Shown here: in pieces, positions 55,076 to 64,000 of the stretch
Numbering within the stretch: the stretch's first letter is position 1
Layout: each line of letters opens with the position of its first letter
Source of the DNA: Lebetimonas natsushimae
GTDB taxonomy: Bacteria; Campylobacterota; Campylobacteria; Campylobacterales; Nautiliaceae
NCBI RefSeq assembly: GCF_002335445.1
Contig: NZ_BDME01000007.1
Location: 46,944-110,943 of the forward strand
Reading direction: 5' to 3'
Length of the DNA: 64,000 nucleotides
Made by a program: the position numbers and the translations under genes
Notes under the pieces: generated by a model
Seen by the model: the letters and a program-made list of their open reading frames with translations, nothing else
Database searches by the model: none
What the model was told of the DNA's origin: nothing

Positions 55076-56650
55076 TTAAATTTTAGGACCTGCTTTTTCG
55101 TATTCTTTTCCTTCTTTTACATCTTCATATCTTTTAAAGTTTTCAATAAACATTTGAGCCAATTTTCTAAGTTGTTTATCATATGCCTCTTTGTCAGCCC
55201 AGGTATTTCTTGGATTTAAAACTTCTGTGTTCACTCCCGGAAGTTCTTTTGGAATTGCTAAATCAAACACTGGTAAAATTTCAAATTCGGCGTTTTCAAT
55301 GCTTCCATCAAGAATTGCATTAATACATGCTCTTGTATCTTTGATACTCATTCTTTTACCTACACCATAAGGTCCACCTGTCCAACCTGTGTTCACCAAA
55401 TAAACATTAACTCCGTGTTTATCGATTTTTTCTCCAAGAAGTTTTGCATAAACAGTTGGATGAAGCGGTAAGAAAGGCTCACCAAAACATGCGCTAAATG
55501 TTGCAACCGGTTCTGTAATTCCTCTCTCAGTTCCAGCAACTTTTGCAGTATACCCGCTTAGGAAATAATACATTGCCTGTTCTTTTGTAAGTTTGCTTAC
55601 AGGCGGCAACACACCGAAAGCATCAGCACTTAAAAAGATAATATTTTTAGGATGTCCGCCCCTAAGTGTACATTCATGATTCTCAATATGTTCTATCGGA
55701 TAGCTTACTCTTGTATTTTCTGTTTTTGAACTGTCGGTAAAATCTACTTCTCCATTTTCTAAAACTTTTACATTTTCAAGTAATGCATTTCTTTTAATAG
55801 CATTGTAAATTTCAGGTTCACTGTTTTTGTCAAGATTTATAACTTTTGCATAACATCCGCCTTCAAAGTTAAATACACCTTCATCATCCCATCCATGTTC
55901 ATCATCACCTATAAGTTTTCTATTTGGATCCGTTGAAAGCGTAGTTTTTCCAGTACCAGAAAGTCCAAAAAATAATGCTACATCACCTTTTTCTCCTACA
56001 TTTGCAGAACAGTGCATTGAAAGTTTACCCTCAAGCGGCAGCCAATAATTCATCATAGTAAATATTCCTTTTTTAAGCTCACCGCCATATAGTGTACCTG
56101 TCATTACAGCTTTGTTTTCTTCAATATTAAATGCAACAAAAATATCACTATTTAAATTATTTTCTTTCCATTTAGGATATCTTGCTTCCCCTGCTACTAA
56201 AAATGTAAAATCAGGTTTAAAATTTTTTAATTCCTCTTCAGAAGGCAGTATAAACATATTCATTACAAAATGTGCCTGCCATGCTATTGGTGTTACAAAT
56301 CTGATAGCCCTTCTACTGCTTTTACTGGCGCCTACAAATACATCAATAACATAAATTTCATTTTTTTTATTTAATTCTTCTTTGGTAAAAGCTTCTAAAT
56401 TTTTAAAAGTTTCAAGAGTTATTGGATGATTAATCTCCCCCCATGCAATATACTGTTCACTCGGCGGCTGTTTTACAAAAAATTTATCATTCGGACTTCT
56501 TCCTGTAAATTCGCCCGTATCAACAGCTGTCGCCCCACTTTTAGTTAAAACAACTTCACCTTTTTTTAAAGTATCTTCAATTATTTTATCATAACTTGGA
56601 TTATGAATAATTGTTTTATTACTGGTATCAATACCTTCTAAATTTAACAT
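55076..56650 (-). CDS. pckA: Phosphoenolpyruvate carboxykinase (ATP)
   Basis: A 524-residue PckA converting oxaloacetate and ATP to PEP and CO2. Motifs: [31 protein letters not shown], the P-loop [11 protein letters not shown], the metal site [10 protein letters not shown] and [15 protein letters not shown]. Length is normal. In an autotroph or chemolithotroph it would support gluconeogenesis. It has an own promoter (56686-56694) and ends 44 bp before the tRNA cluster. Confidence 0.96.
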   Translation of the reverse strand: MLNLEGIDTSNKTIIHNPSYDKIIEDTLKKGEVVLTKSGATAVDTGEFTGRSPNDKFFVKQPPSEQYIAWGEINHPITLETFKNLEAFTKEELNKKNEIYVIDVFVGASKSSRRAIRFVTPIAWQAHFVMNMFILPSEEELKNFKPDFTFLVAGEARYPKWKENNLNSDIFVAFNIEENKAVMTGTLYGGELKKGIFTMMNYWLPLEGKLSMHCSANVGEKGDVALFFGLSGTGKTTLSTDPNRKLIGDDEHGWDDEGVFNFEGGCYAKVINLDKNSEPEIYNAIKRNALLENVKVLENGEVDFTDSSKTENTRVSYPIEHIENHECTLRGGHPKNIIFLSADAFGVLPPVSKLTKEQAMYYFLSGYTAKVAGTERGITEPVATFSACFGEPFLPLHPTVYAKLLGEKIDKHGVNVYLVNTGWTGGPYGVGKRMSIKDTRACINAILDGSIENAEFEILPVFDLAIPKELPGVNTEVLNPRNTWADKEAYDKQLRKLAQMFIENFKRYEDVKEGKEYEKAGPKI

Positions 56651-56685
56651 AACATTCTCCTAATAAGTGTGGTTTACGGATTGTA

Positions 56686-56694
56686 ATTATAACA
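56686..56694 (-). promoter_or_regulatory. Extended -10 promoter of pckA
   Basis: Minus-strand TGTTATAAT with TATAAT at 56686-56691, 35 bases before the ATG. AGGAGA is the ribosome site. Confidence 0.55.
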
Positions 56695-56718
56695 AAAATG
56701 AAGAAAAAAAAGAGGAGA

Positions 56719-56931
56719 TTAAAGGTCTTCTTCTAGACCTGTTTTTTTAAGCGTAAATTCTACAAATTTGTATCCTATAATAATTAAAACAGGCCACATA
56801 AAAAATAGAATAGTACCCCATGTTGTGTTTATATGTTGCGCTTCTGGATTAATACCATTTGGTAATAATTTATCAGAAGCGAAAAGAAAAGAAGTAAATA
56901 AAACTGTAATTAATGCTATAAATTTTTTCAT
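56719..56931 (-). CDS. Small exported or membrane protein of the cytochrome bd operon
   Basis: A 70-residue protein. MKKFIALITVLFTSFLFASD looks like a signal peptide or first helix, and residues 38-57 (GTILFFMWPVLIIIGYKFVE) form a membrane helix, followed by a charged tail. Located 9 bp after cydB, it fits the position of CydX-type small subunits, though CydX is normally about 35 residues with no signal peptide. A role in oxidase assembly or stability is inferred only from context. Confidence 0.6.
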   Translation of the reverse strand: MKKFIALITVLFTSFLFASDKLLPNGINPEAQHINTTWGTILFFMWPVLIIIGYKFVEFTLKKTGLEEDL

Positions 56932-56940
56932 ATCCGCTCC

Positions 56941-58137
56941 TTAATATGCGTGAGATTCTGGATCCTGAATTTCTTCAATAGTAATAGGACCACTTTTTTT
57001 CATTTGATACCAAACATAAATAATGTATCCTAAAACAAATGGTACAGCAACACTAACCCATGCCATAACTTCAAGAGTATATTTACTACCTGAGCTGTTT
57101 TGAATAGTTAAACTGCTCTGTAAGTCCGCATAGCTTGGATAAAACGGTGTACCATTAAGCCCTGCAATAACAAATACAATAATCCCGATTAATACAATCC
57201 CTAAACCTGCTGGCCAAATACCTTTTGTTGAACCTTTAATCCCTTGGAAAATACCAATTACAAAAAGTACTACACCTACTAAGAATAAAATCAAAGGAAT
57301 TGCTGCAAATGCAAGTAAATTCTGTAAATATTTACCATCTACTAATGTTACTTTTCCAGCTGGGTCATGTATATCGTAAGAATATCCTTTCATTGTTAAA
57401 AGACCAAAAAGTACTATACCTAAAGATATTAATAACAATACAAAACATCTTTTTAAAATTCCTCTTAATCTTTCATGAACAGCTGCAAATTCGTTTTGAT
57501 CTAAATCGTTCATTAACCATAAAGCACCTAAAATTCTTGCTGCAGTAAATAAAACCACACCCAATGCCAAGTTAAACCAAGCACCATGTTTGAAATCAAT
57601 CGCAGCTTCAAGACCTCTTAAATTAAACCCGTCAGCCGCTGTACCCCAATGAAGTACTCTTGTAACAGGATCATATGTAAAATTACTTCCTGTAAAGAAA
57701 GTTCCAACCGCTGCTCCAACTAAAATCATTGTAACAATACCGTTAAAATATAAGAATAATTTGTAAGTATTTTTACCAATTAAGTTATTTGGTCTATTCA
57801 TATATTCATATGAAACTGCTTGAAGTACGAATCCAAAAAGAATTAACATCCATACCCAATAAGCTCCACCAAAACTAACTGAATAAAACAATGGGAATGC
57901 TGCATATAAAGCACCACCAAAAAGAACCAATGTTGTAAATGTTAGTTCCCATTTTCTACCAAGAGAGTTTACAATACCTCTCTCTTCCATTTCATCTTTA
58001 GCAACATGCATTAAACTTTGTCCACCTTGAACAAATGTCATAAATAAGAAAAGTCCTCCTAAAACCGCGACAATAATCCAAAAATATACTTGTAAATAAA
58101 AGTGTGTCGCGTCCACTGTAATTGGTGCCCAAGTCAT
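56941..58137 (-). CDS. cydB: Cytochrome bd ubiquinol oxidase subunit II
   Basis: A 398-residue integral membrane protein with about nine segments, starting with FYLQVYFWIIVAVLGGLFLF. Contains the family feature RILGALWLMNDLD and the C-terminal SVAVPFVLGYIIYVWYQM. With CydA it forms the oxygen-reducing quinol oxidase, here probably oxidising menaquinol. Its ATG overlaps the cydA stop by one base (TAATG). Confidence 0.9.
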   Translation of the reverse strand: MTWAPITVDATHFYLQVYFWIIVAVLGGLFLFMTFVQGGQSLMHVAKDEMEERGIVNSLGRKWELTFTTLVLFGGALYAAFPLFYSVSFGGAYWVWMLILFGFVLQAVSYEYMNRPNNLIGKNTYKLFLYFNGIVTMILVGAAVGTFFTGSNFTYDPVTRVLHWGTAADGFNLRGLEAAIDFKHGAWFNLALGVVLFTAARILGALWLMNDLDQNEFAAVHERLRGILKRCFVLLLISLGIVLFGLLTMKGYSYDIHDPAGKVTLVDGKYLQNLLAFAAIPLILFLVGVVLFVIGIFQGIKGSTKGIWPAGLGIVLIGIIVFVIAGLNGTPFYPSYADLQSSLTIQNSSGSKYTLEVMAWVSVAVPFVLGYIIYVWYQMKKSGPITIEEIQDPESHAY

Positions 58138-59708
58138 TAGTGCGCTCCTTTTGGTCCTGATTTAACGACCGTAAATAGGATTTTAAGTTCAGCAATACCT
58201 AAAATAACGAATGCTGCTAAGAATAAGAAAAATGTTGCCTGAACATTTTGCAAAGCAATAGGTGTTGCTGAAATTTTTGTTGGTAACAATCCAAATACTG
58301 TCCAAGGTTGTCTTCCAACTTCTGCTGTAATCCAACCAAAGCTTGTTGCAATCCATGGTAGTGGTACTGAAAGTACCGCCAATTTTTGAAGTAAAGCATT
58401 ATTTTCAAATGTACCTTTAAGAATAGCAATATAAGCCCATGCAAATAGAATAATGAACCAGAATCCTAAAGCAACCATAATATGGAATGAATAAAACACA
58501 GGTGATACTGGTGGATAAATTTTTGTCGGATCTTCAAGATATCCGTATCCCATTAAATCTGCTTTTGTAACTGTCCATCCGTCAACTGTTGCAACTGGTG
58601 CATAAAAATCTGCTTTAGCTTTTTCCATTGCAGCTTTATCACCTTTAGCTTTTGCAGCATGATAAGCTTTTAAATCTTCAATCGCTTCTTTACCTACTTG
58701 ATGTAATTTTGCAAAAGACCAAATTCCGTATGCAGGATTTCCATTAACTAAATCTTTTAATCCTGGAACAAATGCATCTGAAGATCTTTTTCCAAGAAGT
58801 GATAAAAGTCCTGGAAGTTCAATTTTAAAACTCCATGTTTCTTCATTTGAACTTACATTTCTTGCATCTACATCTTTTGGAATTCCTATAGCTACAATAG
58901 GTGCGCCTTTTTCACCAACGTAAAGTCCTTCTGCTGAAGCTATTTTAGTTGGTTGAGTATTAGCAACTTCATAAGCATGTTCATCACCTATTACTACAAC
59001 AAAAATTGAAGTTACTAAACCAAATGCTGCTGCGACTGCAGCTGATTTTTTAGCAAATTCAACATGTTTTTTTCTAAGTAAATAAAATGCTGAAATACCA
59101 AGTACAAACACAGAAGCAAGGGTATAACCGGCACTTACAACATGTAAGAATTTAACCTGAGCAACCGGTTGAGTAATTAATGCCCAGAAATTAGTCATTT
59201 CAGCTCTTGCATTATCTAGTGAAAATCTTAAAAATTCACTGCTTGGATGTTGCATAAATCCGTTTGCAATTAAAATCCAAAGTGCTGAAAGATTAGATCC
59301 GATAGCAAGTAACCAAGATGATGCTAAGTGAACACCTTTGCTAACTCTTTTCCATCCGAAGAAAGAAATTGCAGCAAATGTCGCTTCCATAAAGAATGCA
59401 ACAATACCTTCAACTGCAAGAGGTGCTCCAAATAAGTCACCTACAACCCATGAATAAGTAGACCAGTTAGTCCCAAATTCAAACTCGTGAATAATACCTG
59501 TTGATAACCCTAAAGCAAAGTTAATTCCAAAAATAGTTTGCCAAAATTGTGTAATATTTTTCCATTCTTCTTTGCCCGTTTTTACATAAATAGTTTCAAA
59601 AAATGCCACTAAAAATGACATACCTAAAGTAAACGGTACAAAGAAAAAGTGGAATATTGCAGTCATTGCGAACTGGGCTCTCGCCCATTCTAACATTGCA
59701 TAATCCAT
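58137..59708 (-). CDS. cydA: Cytochrome bd ubiquinol oxidase subunit I
   Basis: A 523-residue subunit with nine segments. The N-terminus RAQFAMTAIFHFFFVPFTLG holds the haem b595-ligand His (residue about 20); GDEHAYEVANTQPTKIASAE is the conserved segment at the start of the Q-loop; GRQPWTVFGLLPT is the later signature. The Q-loop appears extended with an inserted Lys/Ala-rich stretch (about residues 345-370). Provides high-affinity oxygen reduction without proton pumping. Part of DUF4492-cydA-cydB-small protein operon. Confidence 0.95.
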   Translation of the reverse strand: MDYAMLEWARAQFAMTAIFHFFFVPFTLGMSFLVAFFETIYVKTGKEEWKNITQFWQTIFGINFALGLSTGIIHEFEFGTNWSTYSWVVGDLFGAPLAVEGIVAFFMEATFAAISFFGWKRVSKGVHLASSWLLAIGSNLSALWILIANGFMQHPSSEFLRFSLDNARAEMTNFWALITQPVAQVKFLHVVSAGYTLASVFVLGISAFYLLRKKHVEFAKKSAAVAAAFGLVTSIFVVVIGDEHAYEVANTQPTKIASAEGLYVGEKGAPIVAIGIPKDVDARNVSSNEETWSFKIELPGLLSLLGKRSSDAFVPGLKDLVNGNPAYGIWSFAKLHQVGKEAIEDLKAYHAAKAKGDKAAMEKAKADFYAPVATVDGWTVTKADLMGYGYLEDPTKIYPPVSPVFYSFHIMVALGFWFIILFAWAYIAILKGTFENNALLQKLAVLSVPLPWIATSFGWITAEVGRQPWTVFGLLPTKISATPIALQNVQATFFLFLAAFVILGIAELKILFTVVKSGPKGAH

Positions 59709-59709
59709 T

Positions 59710-59934
59710 CTATTCCTCCTTTTTTTGCTTTGTAATTTTTGTAAGCTGATTTACATATAAATTTGCTTTTCCTTTCTCCCCTTTTATTTTTGAATCAACA
59801 GTGGGGAAAAAGAAAACTTTCAGCACTACAAAAATTACAACAAGTTTGATAATAATTATGACCCAGAGTTTTTTCCCCAGGTCCGACAGGTTTTTAAACC
59901 CGTCTATGTAAAAAAACAAGATGCGTTTAAACAT
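59710..59934 (-). CDS. DUF4492 small membrane protein of the cyd operon
   Basis: A 74-residue protein with one membrane helix (about 23-45, LWVIIIIKLVVIFVVLKVFF) and a charged C-terminal tail. DUF4492 proteins typically precede cydA in Bacteroidetes and epsilonproteobacteria, as here (1-bp gap), suggesting a role in oxidase assembly. First gene after a consensus promoter. Confidence 0.85.
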   Translation of the reverse strand: MFKRILFFYIDGFKNLSDLGKKLWVIIIIKLVVIFVVLKVFFFPTVDSKIKGEKGKANLYVNQLTKITKQKKEE

Positions 59935-59960
59935 AAAGCCCTCCTTCGAGGCTAATAAAA

Positions 59961-59989
59961 ATTATAAATCAAAAAATAAATCGTGTCAA
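59961..59989 (-). promoter_or_regulatory. Consensus sigma-70 promoter of the cyd operon
   Basis: Minus-strand TTGACA (59984-59989), 17-bp spacer, TATAAT (59961-59966): a full 12-of-12 match. No obvious operator dyad overlaps it, suggesting strong near-constitutive expression of cytochrome bd. Confidence 0.8.
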
Positions 59990-60105
59990 TAGTTTTTAAT
60001 AAAAATTTAATAAAATTTCAAACAAAAATACTCTTTTTATACAAATGAATCTTCAGTCAACAACCTGATTGTAAATTTTATTAAAAAGAAAAAAAGAAAG
60101 AAGAG

Positions 60106-60471
60106 TTATTCGCTAACAATGACTTCTTTTGCTTCACTCTCCCAAAGACCGTGTTTTGTGCAGTAAGACATAGCTGTAAGTTTTAATTTAGATTTTGTAG
60201 GCACAATGTAAAAATCTACTTGAACTTTTTCACACTGCCCACCAGCATAGTTTGGAGTCAAATTAGTTTGCGCAAGTAACACTTCCCCATCCCATAACTG
60301 AACATATGCGATATAATGGTCGGCGTCAGCGGGATGACATAAATCTTGACCTACTTTTACTGTAACTTTAAACGGTTCACCTTTTTTTGCATTATCTTCA
60401 CAGATAACAAATGGCGCGTGCTTATTTACCAAATCTTTTGATAAATCGTCTACTTGATGAATTTTTGGCAT
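60106..60471 (-). CDS. Class II superoxide reductase (neelaredoxin type)
   Basis: A 121-residue single-domain protein reducing superoxide to peroxide. The iron ligands appear at the expected spacing: His18 (VNKHAPF), His46 and His52 (LCHPADADHYI), Cys104 and His107 (SYCTKHGLW). No N-terminal desulforedoxin domain, so class II. Cys45 replaces the usual Pro or Val before the His-Pro. Own extended -10 promoter at 60503-60508. Placed next to the cytochrome bd operon, forming an oxygen-defence locus. Confidence 0.88.
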   Translation of the reverse strand: MPKIHQVDDLSKDLVNKHAPFVICEDNAKKGEPFKVTVKVGQDLCHPADADHYIAYVQLWDGEVLLAQTNLTPNYAGGQCEKVQVDFYIVPTKSKLKLTAMSYCTKHGLWESEAKEVIVSE

Positions 60472-60502
60472 TTTGCCCTCCTTTTGTTAAAATTTGTAAT
60501 AA

Positions 60503-60508
60503 ATTATA
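60503..60508 (-). promoter_or_regulatory. -10 element of the superoxide reductase gene
   Basis: Minus-strand TGTTATAAT (TATAAT 60503-60508), followed by AAAGGAGG before the ATG at 60471. Confidence 0.55.
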
Positions 60509-60575
60509 ACACAAAAAATAAAAAAAGACAAAATTAGTATTTTATTACTTAAAAAAAATTATCGAAGGCTACTTA

Positions 60576-61007
60576 ATGAAACAAGTTGATATCTATACAG
60601 ACGGAAGTTCACTTGGAAACCCTGGACCTGGCGGATGGTGTGCAATTTTAAGATATAAAAATCATGAAAAAATAATAAGCGGGGGAGAAAGTTTAACTAC
60701 AAACAATAAAATGGAATTAAAAGCGGTAATTGAAGCTTTAAAATTACTAAAAGAACCTTGTATAATAAATTTATATTCCGACTCCACTTATGTATTAAAA
60801 GGTATTGAAAATTGGCTTGAAGGATGGATTAAAAAAAATTTTAAAAATGTAAAAAATAAAGAAATGTGGCAGGAATTATACCAACTAAAACAAAATCATA
60901 TTATAAAAACCAATTGGATAAAAGGGCACTCAGGCCATAGGGAAAATGAAATTTGTGATAAAATTGCAAAAGAGGAAGCTGAAAAAAGGAAAATTAATGC
61001 TAATTAG
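60576..61007 (+). CDS. rnhA: Ribonuclease HI
   Basis: A 143-residue RNase H that degrades RNA in RNA:DNA hybrids. Catalytic residues are seen in IYTDGSSLGNPGPGGW (Asp), NNKMELKAVIEAL (Glu), LYSDSTYVLKGIENW (Asp) and GHSGHRENEICD (His, Asp). First gene of the rnhA-HDOD-rnc-aroC set conserved in Campylobacterota. Confidence 0.95.
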   Translation: MKQVDIYTDGSSLGNPGPGGWCAILRYKNHEKIISGGESLTTNNKMELKAVIEALKLLKEPCIINLYSDSTYVLKGIENWLEGWIKKNFKNVKNKEMWQELYQLKQNHIIKTNWIKGHSGHRENEICDKIAKEEAEKRKINAN

Positions 61008-61773
61008 CAAAGATGAAATCAAAAAATACTTAGATAATATACCTCCTATTCCAAAATATGCATTTGAATGTTTAAATGCTCTTAAAATTGGTGATTTAAA
61101 AAAAGCAGCTGATGCGGCTGAAAATGATTTGATATTAAAAAAACAGATAGAAAAAATAGTAAATTCTGCTGCATTTTCACTCCGAAACAAGGTAGATAAT
61201 ACTCTCCAATTATTTACTTTGCTTGGTTTGGAAAATGTTAGAGCAATAGTCTATTCATATTTAGTTTCATTACTGCAACCAAAAGAATGGAAAATATTTA
61301 AATTAGACTTTGGTGAATTTCAAAAAGATTTTTTAAATTATTATAAAAAATTTGCCTCATTGGAATTTGGTCAAGAAACTTACAAAAAATATTCTGAAAT
61401 CGGAGCAATAATTCCGGCAAGTGTTTGTGTTTGCGACAGCCTCCTTGGAGATAAAAAAGAAAAACTAAATATTATATTAAACTCGGCCCCATTGGAATAT
61501 GGAACACTACTTAAAAGATTAACGGGAGAGAGTTTATTTGGTATAGCTGCAACAATTGCGGAACTTTGGGAACTTGAGAAAGAAAAATGCGAAATAATAA
61601 AAAAAAGCGAATGTGAAATTTGTGACAATCCAATTTCAGCTTTGACTCATTTTATTTTTTTCTATTTGGTAAGCAAACCAACTTTTATGGATTTAAATTC
61701 TTTAATTGAATTTAATCCAAAATGTATTGAATATATACCTAAAACATACGAAAGGATAAATAATGATAGCTGA
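60997..61773 (+). CDS. HDOD-like domain protein
   Basis: A 258-residue cytoplasmic protein. The first 120 residues ([53 protein letters not shown]) follow the HDOD pattern of degenerate HD domains used in signalling. No second output domain. I use the ATG at 60997 (AAGGA upstream); a longer frame runs through rnhA. The gene overlaps rnhA by 11 bp and rnc by 11 bp. Role unknown. Confidence 0.75.
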   Translation: MLISKDEIKKYLDNIPPIPKYAFECLNALKIGDLKKAADAAENDLILKKQIEKIVNSAAFSLRNKVDNTLQLFTLLGLENVRAIVYSYLVSLLQPKEWKIFKLDFGEFQKDFLNYYKKFASLEFGQETYKKYSEIGAIIPASVCVCDSLLGDKKEKLNIILNSAPLEYGTLLKRLTGESLFGIAATIAELWELEKEKCEIIKKSECEICDNPISALTHFIFFYLVSKPTFMDLNSLIEFNPKCIEYIPKTYERINNDS

Positions 61774-62446
61774 AGAACTGCAAAAGAGCTTGGGATATCA
61801 GTTTAAAAATGAAAAATTGATAACCGAGGCTCTTACCCACAGAAGTTACTCAAAAGATTTTAATAACGAAAGACTGGAATTCTTAGGCGATGCCGTAATG
61901 GATTTAATAGTAGGAGAATATCTTTTTTTTCTTTTTCCTGAGGCTGAAGAAGGATTTTTATCAAAACTAAGGGCTGCTCTTGTAAATGAGGAATCTTTTA
62001 CAAAACTTGCAAAAAAACTAGATTTAGGAAAGTATCTAAAACTTTCTAATGCAGAAGAAAACAACGGAGGTAGGGAAAAACCTTCTATTATCTCAAGCGC
62101 ATTTGAAGCGTTAATAGGAGCACTCTATTTGGAAGCAGGATTTGATAAAACCAAAGAAATTGCACTTAATCTGTTAAAAAAAGTATATCCCGAAATCAAT
62201 CCCGATGAATTACTTAAAGACTATAAAACAAATCTTCAGGAAATTACTCAGGCATATTTCGGGGAAGTCCCTGAATACAGGGTTATAAATACTACCGGAC
62301 CGGACCATAAAAAACAGTTTGAAATAGCAGTATATATTCAGGGAAAAAAATATGCAAGTGCAAAAGGTAAAAGTAAAAAAGTAGCCCAGCAGGAAGGTGC
62401 TAAAAAAACTATTGAAATCTTAAAAAAAGAACTTAATTTAAAATAA
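61763..62446 (+). CDS. rnc: Ribonuclease III
   Basis: A 227-residue double-strand-specific endonuclease for rRNA and mRNA processing. The catalytic signature is [20 protein letters not shown], followed by [17 protein letters not shown]; the C-terminal dsRNA-binding domain (about 155-225) has [20 protein letters not shown] and [16 protein letters not shown]. Ten bp before aroC. Confidence 0.96.
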   Translation: MIAEELQKSLGYQFKNEKLITEALTHRSYSKDFNNERLEFLGDAVMDLIVGEYLFFLFPEAEEGFLSKLRAALVNEESFTKLAKKLDLGKYLKLSNAEENNGGREKPSIISSAFEALIGALYLEAGFDKTKEIALNLLKKVYPEINPDELLKDYKTNLQEITQAYFGEVPEYRVINTTGPDHKKQFEIAVYIQGKKYASAKGKSKKVAQQEGAKKTIEILKKELNLK

Positions 62447-62456
62447 AAGGAAATTC

Positions 62457-63530
62457 ATGTATAACAGTTTTGGAGAAATCTTCAGATTTACAACTTTTGG
62501 AGAATCCCACGGAAAAGCAATAGGGGTTGTAATTGACGGGGTTCCTGCGGGAGTTGATTTTGACGAAGAATTTTTAATTCAGGAGCTAAAAAGAAGAAGG
62601 CCCGGACAAAACAGATTTGCAACCCAGAGAAAAGAAGATGATTTTCCTGAAGTTTTAAGCGGTGTGTTTGAGGGAAAAACAACAGGCACCCCTATTTCAA
62701 TAGTAATTTTCAATAAAGACCAAAAAAGCAAAGACTATTCAAATATAAAAGATATATTCCGTCCGGGACATGCTGATTTTACATATTTTAATAAATACGG
62801 AATAAGGGATTACAGAGGTGGAGGAAGAAGCTCTGCCAGGGAAACTGCAGCAAGAGTTGCTGCCGGAGCTGTTGCAAAAATGATATTAAAAGAATTCAAT
62901 ATTGAAATAGAAGCTGGAATTGTTGAAATTGGGGGAATAAGAGCACAAAATTTGGATTTTGATTTTGCAAAAAACTCCCCTATTTTAGCACTTGATAAAG
63001 AAAAAGAAAAAATATGGATGGATTTGATTGATGAAGCAAGAAAAAGTCATGATTCCCTTGGAGGAGTTGTAAAACTTAAAATAAAAAACGCTCCAATTGG
63101 ACTTGGAGAACCAATTTATTACAAACTGGATAACATTATGGCAAGTGCAATGATAAGCATTAATGCTGTAAAAGGTGTTTATATTGGAAATACAAATGCC
63201 CATAAGTTAAAAGGCAGTGAAAATAATGACCAAATTGGCAAAAACGGGTTTCTAAGCAACAATTCAGGCGGAGTTTTAGGCGGTATCAGTAACGGAGAAG
63301 ATATTGAACTTGAAATTTATTTTAAACCAACCCCTTCTATTTTTCAAACACAAAAATCAATAGATATTAAAGGTAATGAAGTAGAAGTAAACTTAAAAGG
63401 AAGACACGACCCAATTGTAGCAATAAGAGGGGCTGTAGTTGCTGAATCAATGGCTGCCTGTGTAATTGCTGATATGCTTATGTTAAATGCCACAAGAAAA
63501 ATTGAAAATCTTAAAAAAATTTATTTTTAA
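62457..63530 (+). CDS. aroC: Chorismate synthase
   Basis: A 357-residue FMN-dependent enzyme making chorismate from EPSP. Motifs: [20 protein letters not shown] (signature 1), [37 protein letters not shown] (signature 2) and [19 protein letters not shown] (signature 3). Chorismate feeds MqnA, whose gene is also in this window. Last gene before a roughly 390-bp AT-rich stretch leading to the rRNA operon. Confidence 0.97.
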   Translation: MYNSFGEIFRFTTFGESHGKAIGVVIDGVPAGVDFDEEFLIQELKRRRPGQNRFATQRKEDDFPEVLSGVFEGKTTGTPISIVIFNKDQKSKDYSNIKDIFRPGHADFTYFNKYGIRDYRGGGRSSARETAARVAAGAVAKMILKEFNIEIEAGIVEIGGIRAQNLDFDFAKNSPILALDKEKEKIWMDLIDEARKSHDSLGGVVKLKIKNAPIGLGEPIYYKLDNIMASAMISINAVKGVYIGNTNAHKLKGSENNDQIGKNGFLSNNSGGVLGGISNGEDIELEIYFKPTPSIFQTQKSIDIKGNEVEVNLKGRHDPIVAIRGAVVAESMAACVIADMLMLNATRKIENLKKIYF

Positions 63531-63925
63531 TCATTACACATATGAATATTCAGGATTTTATAAAAGAGAAGCTACGTAAAACTCCCCTGCAATACATTGG
63601 GTAAATTTTTTAATAAGAATTATAGTTAACGTTAATTTTTTTCTCTTTTGAAATAATTCAAACTTTCCTAATTATAATAAGTCTTTTAACAAATAAAAAT
63701 GTTTTAATAACGTTTGTTTTCTAAAATATTTAATAAACACTTCAGTTTTTCCTAAACATTTAAAAAAGTTTAACCAAATAGATTTAATTTAGTAAAACAA
63801 AAATTAAATTGAAAAATAATTTAAAAACCAAACAATAAAATAAAAAAGTTTAAAAACAGATAAAAATAAAAAAATGTAGATATTAGCGCCAGACACCTTT
63901 AATTAATAATAAAGTTAACATATAA
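63531..63925. other. AT-rich intergenic region before 5S rRNA
   Basis: About 395 bp with no convincing gene, tRNA or clear terminator. It contains a 20-codon ORF (63542-63604, MNIQDFIKEKLRKTPLQYIG) without a ribosome site and many A/T runs. The part close to the 5S may carry the transcription end of the rRNA operon, but I see no GC stem with T-run. Confidence 0.5.
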
Positions 63926-63926
63926 A

Positions 63927-64000
63927 AGCTTAGCGGGGACCTACTTTCCCACACCCGAAAGGTGCAGTATCATCAGCGCTGGAGGGCTTAACTTCCTGGT
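63927..64000 (-). rRNA. 5S rRNA, 3' part
   Basis: The minus strand reads ACCAGGAAGTTAAGCCCTCC, then AGCGCTGATGATACTGCA, a hairpin CACCTTTCGGGTG, and GGGAAAGTAGGTCCCCGCT. These match the conserved 3' two thirds of bacterial 5S rRNA. The 5' part is beyond the right edge; the exact 3' end (about 63927-63931) is estimated. The operon (23S, 16S) should continue to the right. Confidence 0.93.

Noticed and set aside
56708..56760. Terminator at the end of the small cyd-operon gene (AGGTCT AGAAGA AGACCT)
   Set aside because: The 6-bp stem is followed by TTTAATCTCC before any T-run; too weak to annotate.
63542..63604. Short ORF MNIQDFIKEKLRKTPLQYIG upstream of the rRNA operon, with a TPLQYI string like HemK/PrmC
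   Set aside because: No ribosome site, only 20 codons and the similarity is too short to support a gene or remnant.

Overview
The window looks like chromosome from a thermophilic or deep-sea-type member of the Campylobacterota (epsilonproteobacteria), most likely the Nautiliales (Nautilia, Caminibacter or Lebetimonas-like). I infer this from the very AT-rich composition, a PflB-like flagellar motor protein beside serS, MqnA of the futalosine menaquinone route, carboxynorspermidine decarboxylase, the DUF4492-cydA-cydB order, a class II superoxide reductase, the rnhA-HDOD-rnc-aroC order, and a DUF1931 histone-fold protein of the kind known from Aquifex. Genus assignment is inference. Genes are densely packed, with many 1-30 bp overlaps, on both strands. 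There is no prophage, insertion sequence with transposase, or CRISPR array.

Layout. 1-6.6 kb (minus): alaS, a two-component response regulator and kinase, maf, a PDC-sensor membrane protein and the start of hisH. 6.7-9.7 kb (plus): a BioF-like enzyme and a class A penicillin-binding protein. 9.6-12.7 kb (minus): an EamA exporter, an XRE-cupin regulator and an unknown exported protein. 12.8-14.1 kb: a decayed amino-acid permease with an intact promoter and operator-like dyad, ending inside a small repeat element. 14.1-17.6 kb (minus): gltX, a Kef-type antiporter and bioB. Then tRNA-Lys and a long minus-strand run: DUF389 protein, HNH nuclease, methyltransferase, phosphodiesterase, topA, two membrane proteins sharing a duplicated cold-shock-like N-terminus, nspC, the DUF1931 histone-fold protein, moeA, moaE and moaD. 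28-34 kb: mqnA and a cupin (plus), then a minus group leuC, uppP, APC permease, agmatine-deiminase-like and a small unknown protein. 34-36.8 kb (plus): DUF2905, ThpR, an FlhB-tail-like protein, AMMECR1 protein and an unknown protein, with two more copies of the small repeat element. 36.7-42.9 kb: a Gate-domain protein, ilvD, a T4 RnlA-type RNA ligase, an ABC exporter, a GDPD and tRNA-Ala. 42.9-47.6 kb (minus): ThiD2, Bax-inhibitor-1 protein, PflB-like TPR protein, serS. 47.6-52.4 kb (plus): a branched-chain-type ABC binding protein and two permeases, thiG, a hydrolase. 52.4-60.5 kb (minus): a GT28-DUF4105-like fusion, four tRNAs, pckA, the cytochrome bd operon, superoxide reductase. 60.6-63.5 kb (plus): rnhA, HDOD protein, rnc, aroC. 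The window closes in a minus-strand 5S rRNA, so an rRNA operon lies beyond the right edge.

How it fits together: the genes are mainly core metabolism (biotin, thiamin, molybdopterin, menaquinone, branched-chain amino acids, polyamines, gluconeogenesis via PckA) plus microaerobic oxygen handling (cytochrome bd and superoxide reductase). The less expected parts are a terminal-inverted-repeat element family with nested hairpins (three copies: 186, about 272 and about 268 bp), a T4 RnlA-like RNA ligase in a cellular context, a coupled methyltransferase-HNH pair, a glycosyltransferase fused to a DUF4105-like cysteine domain, a bacterial histone-fold gene under a perfect consensus promoter followed by an RBS-masking hairpin before nspC, and a second repeat family that forms the ends or interior of several proteins. 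Coordinates of RNA ends, promoters and repeats were read by eye.
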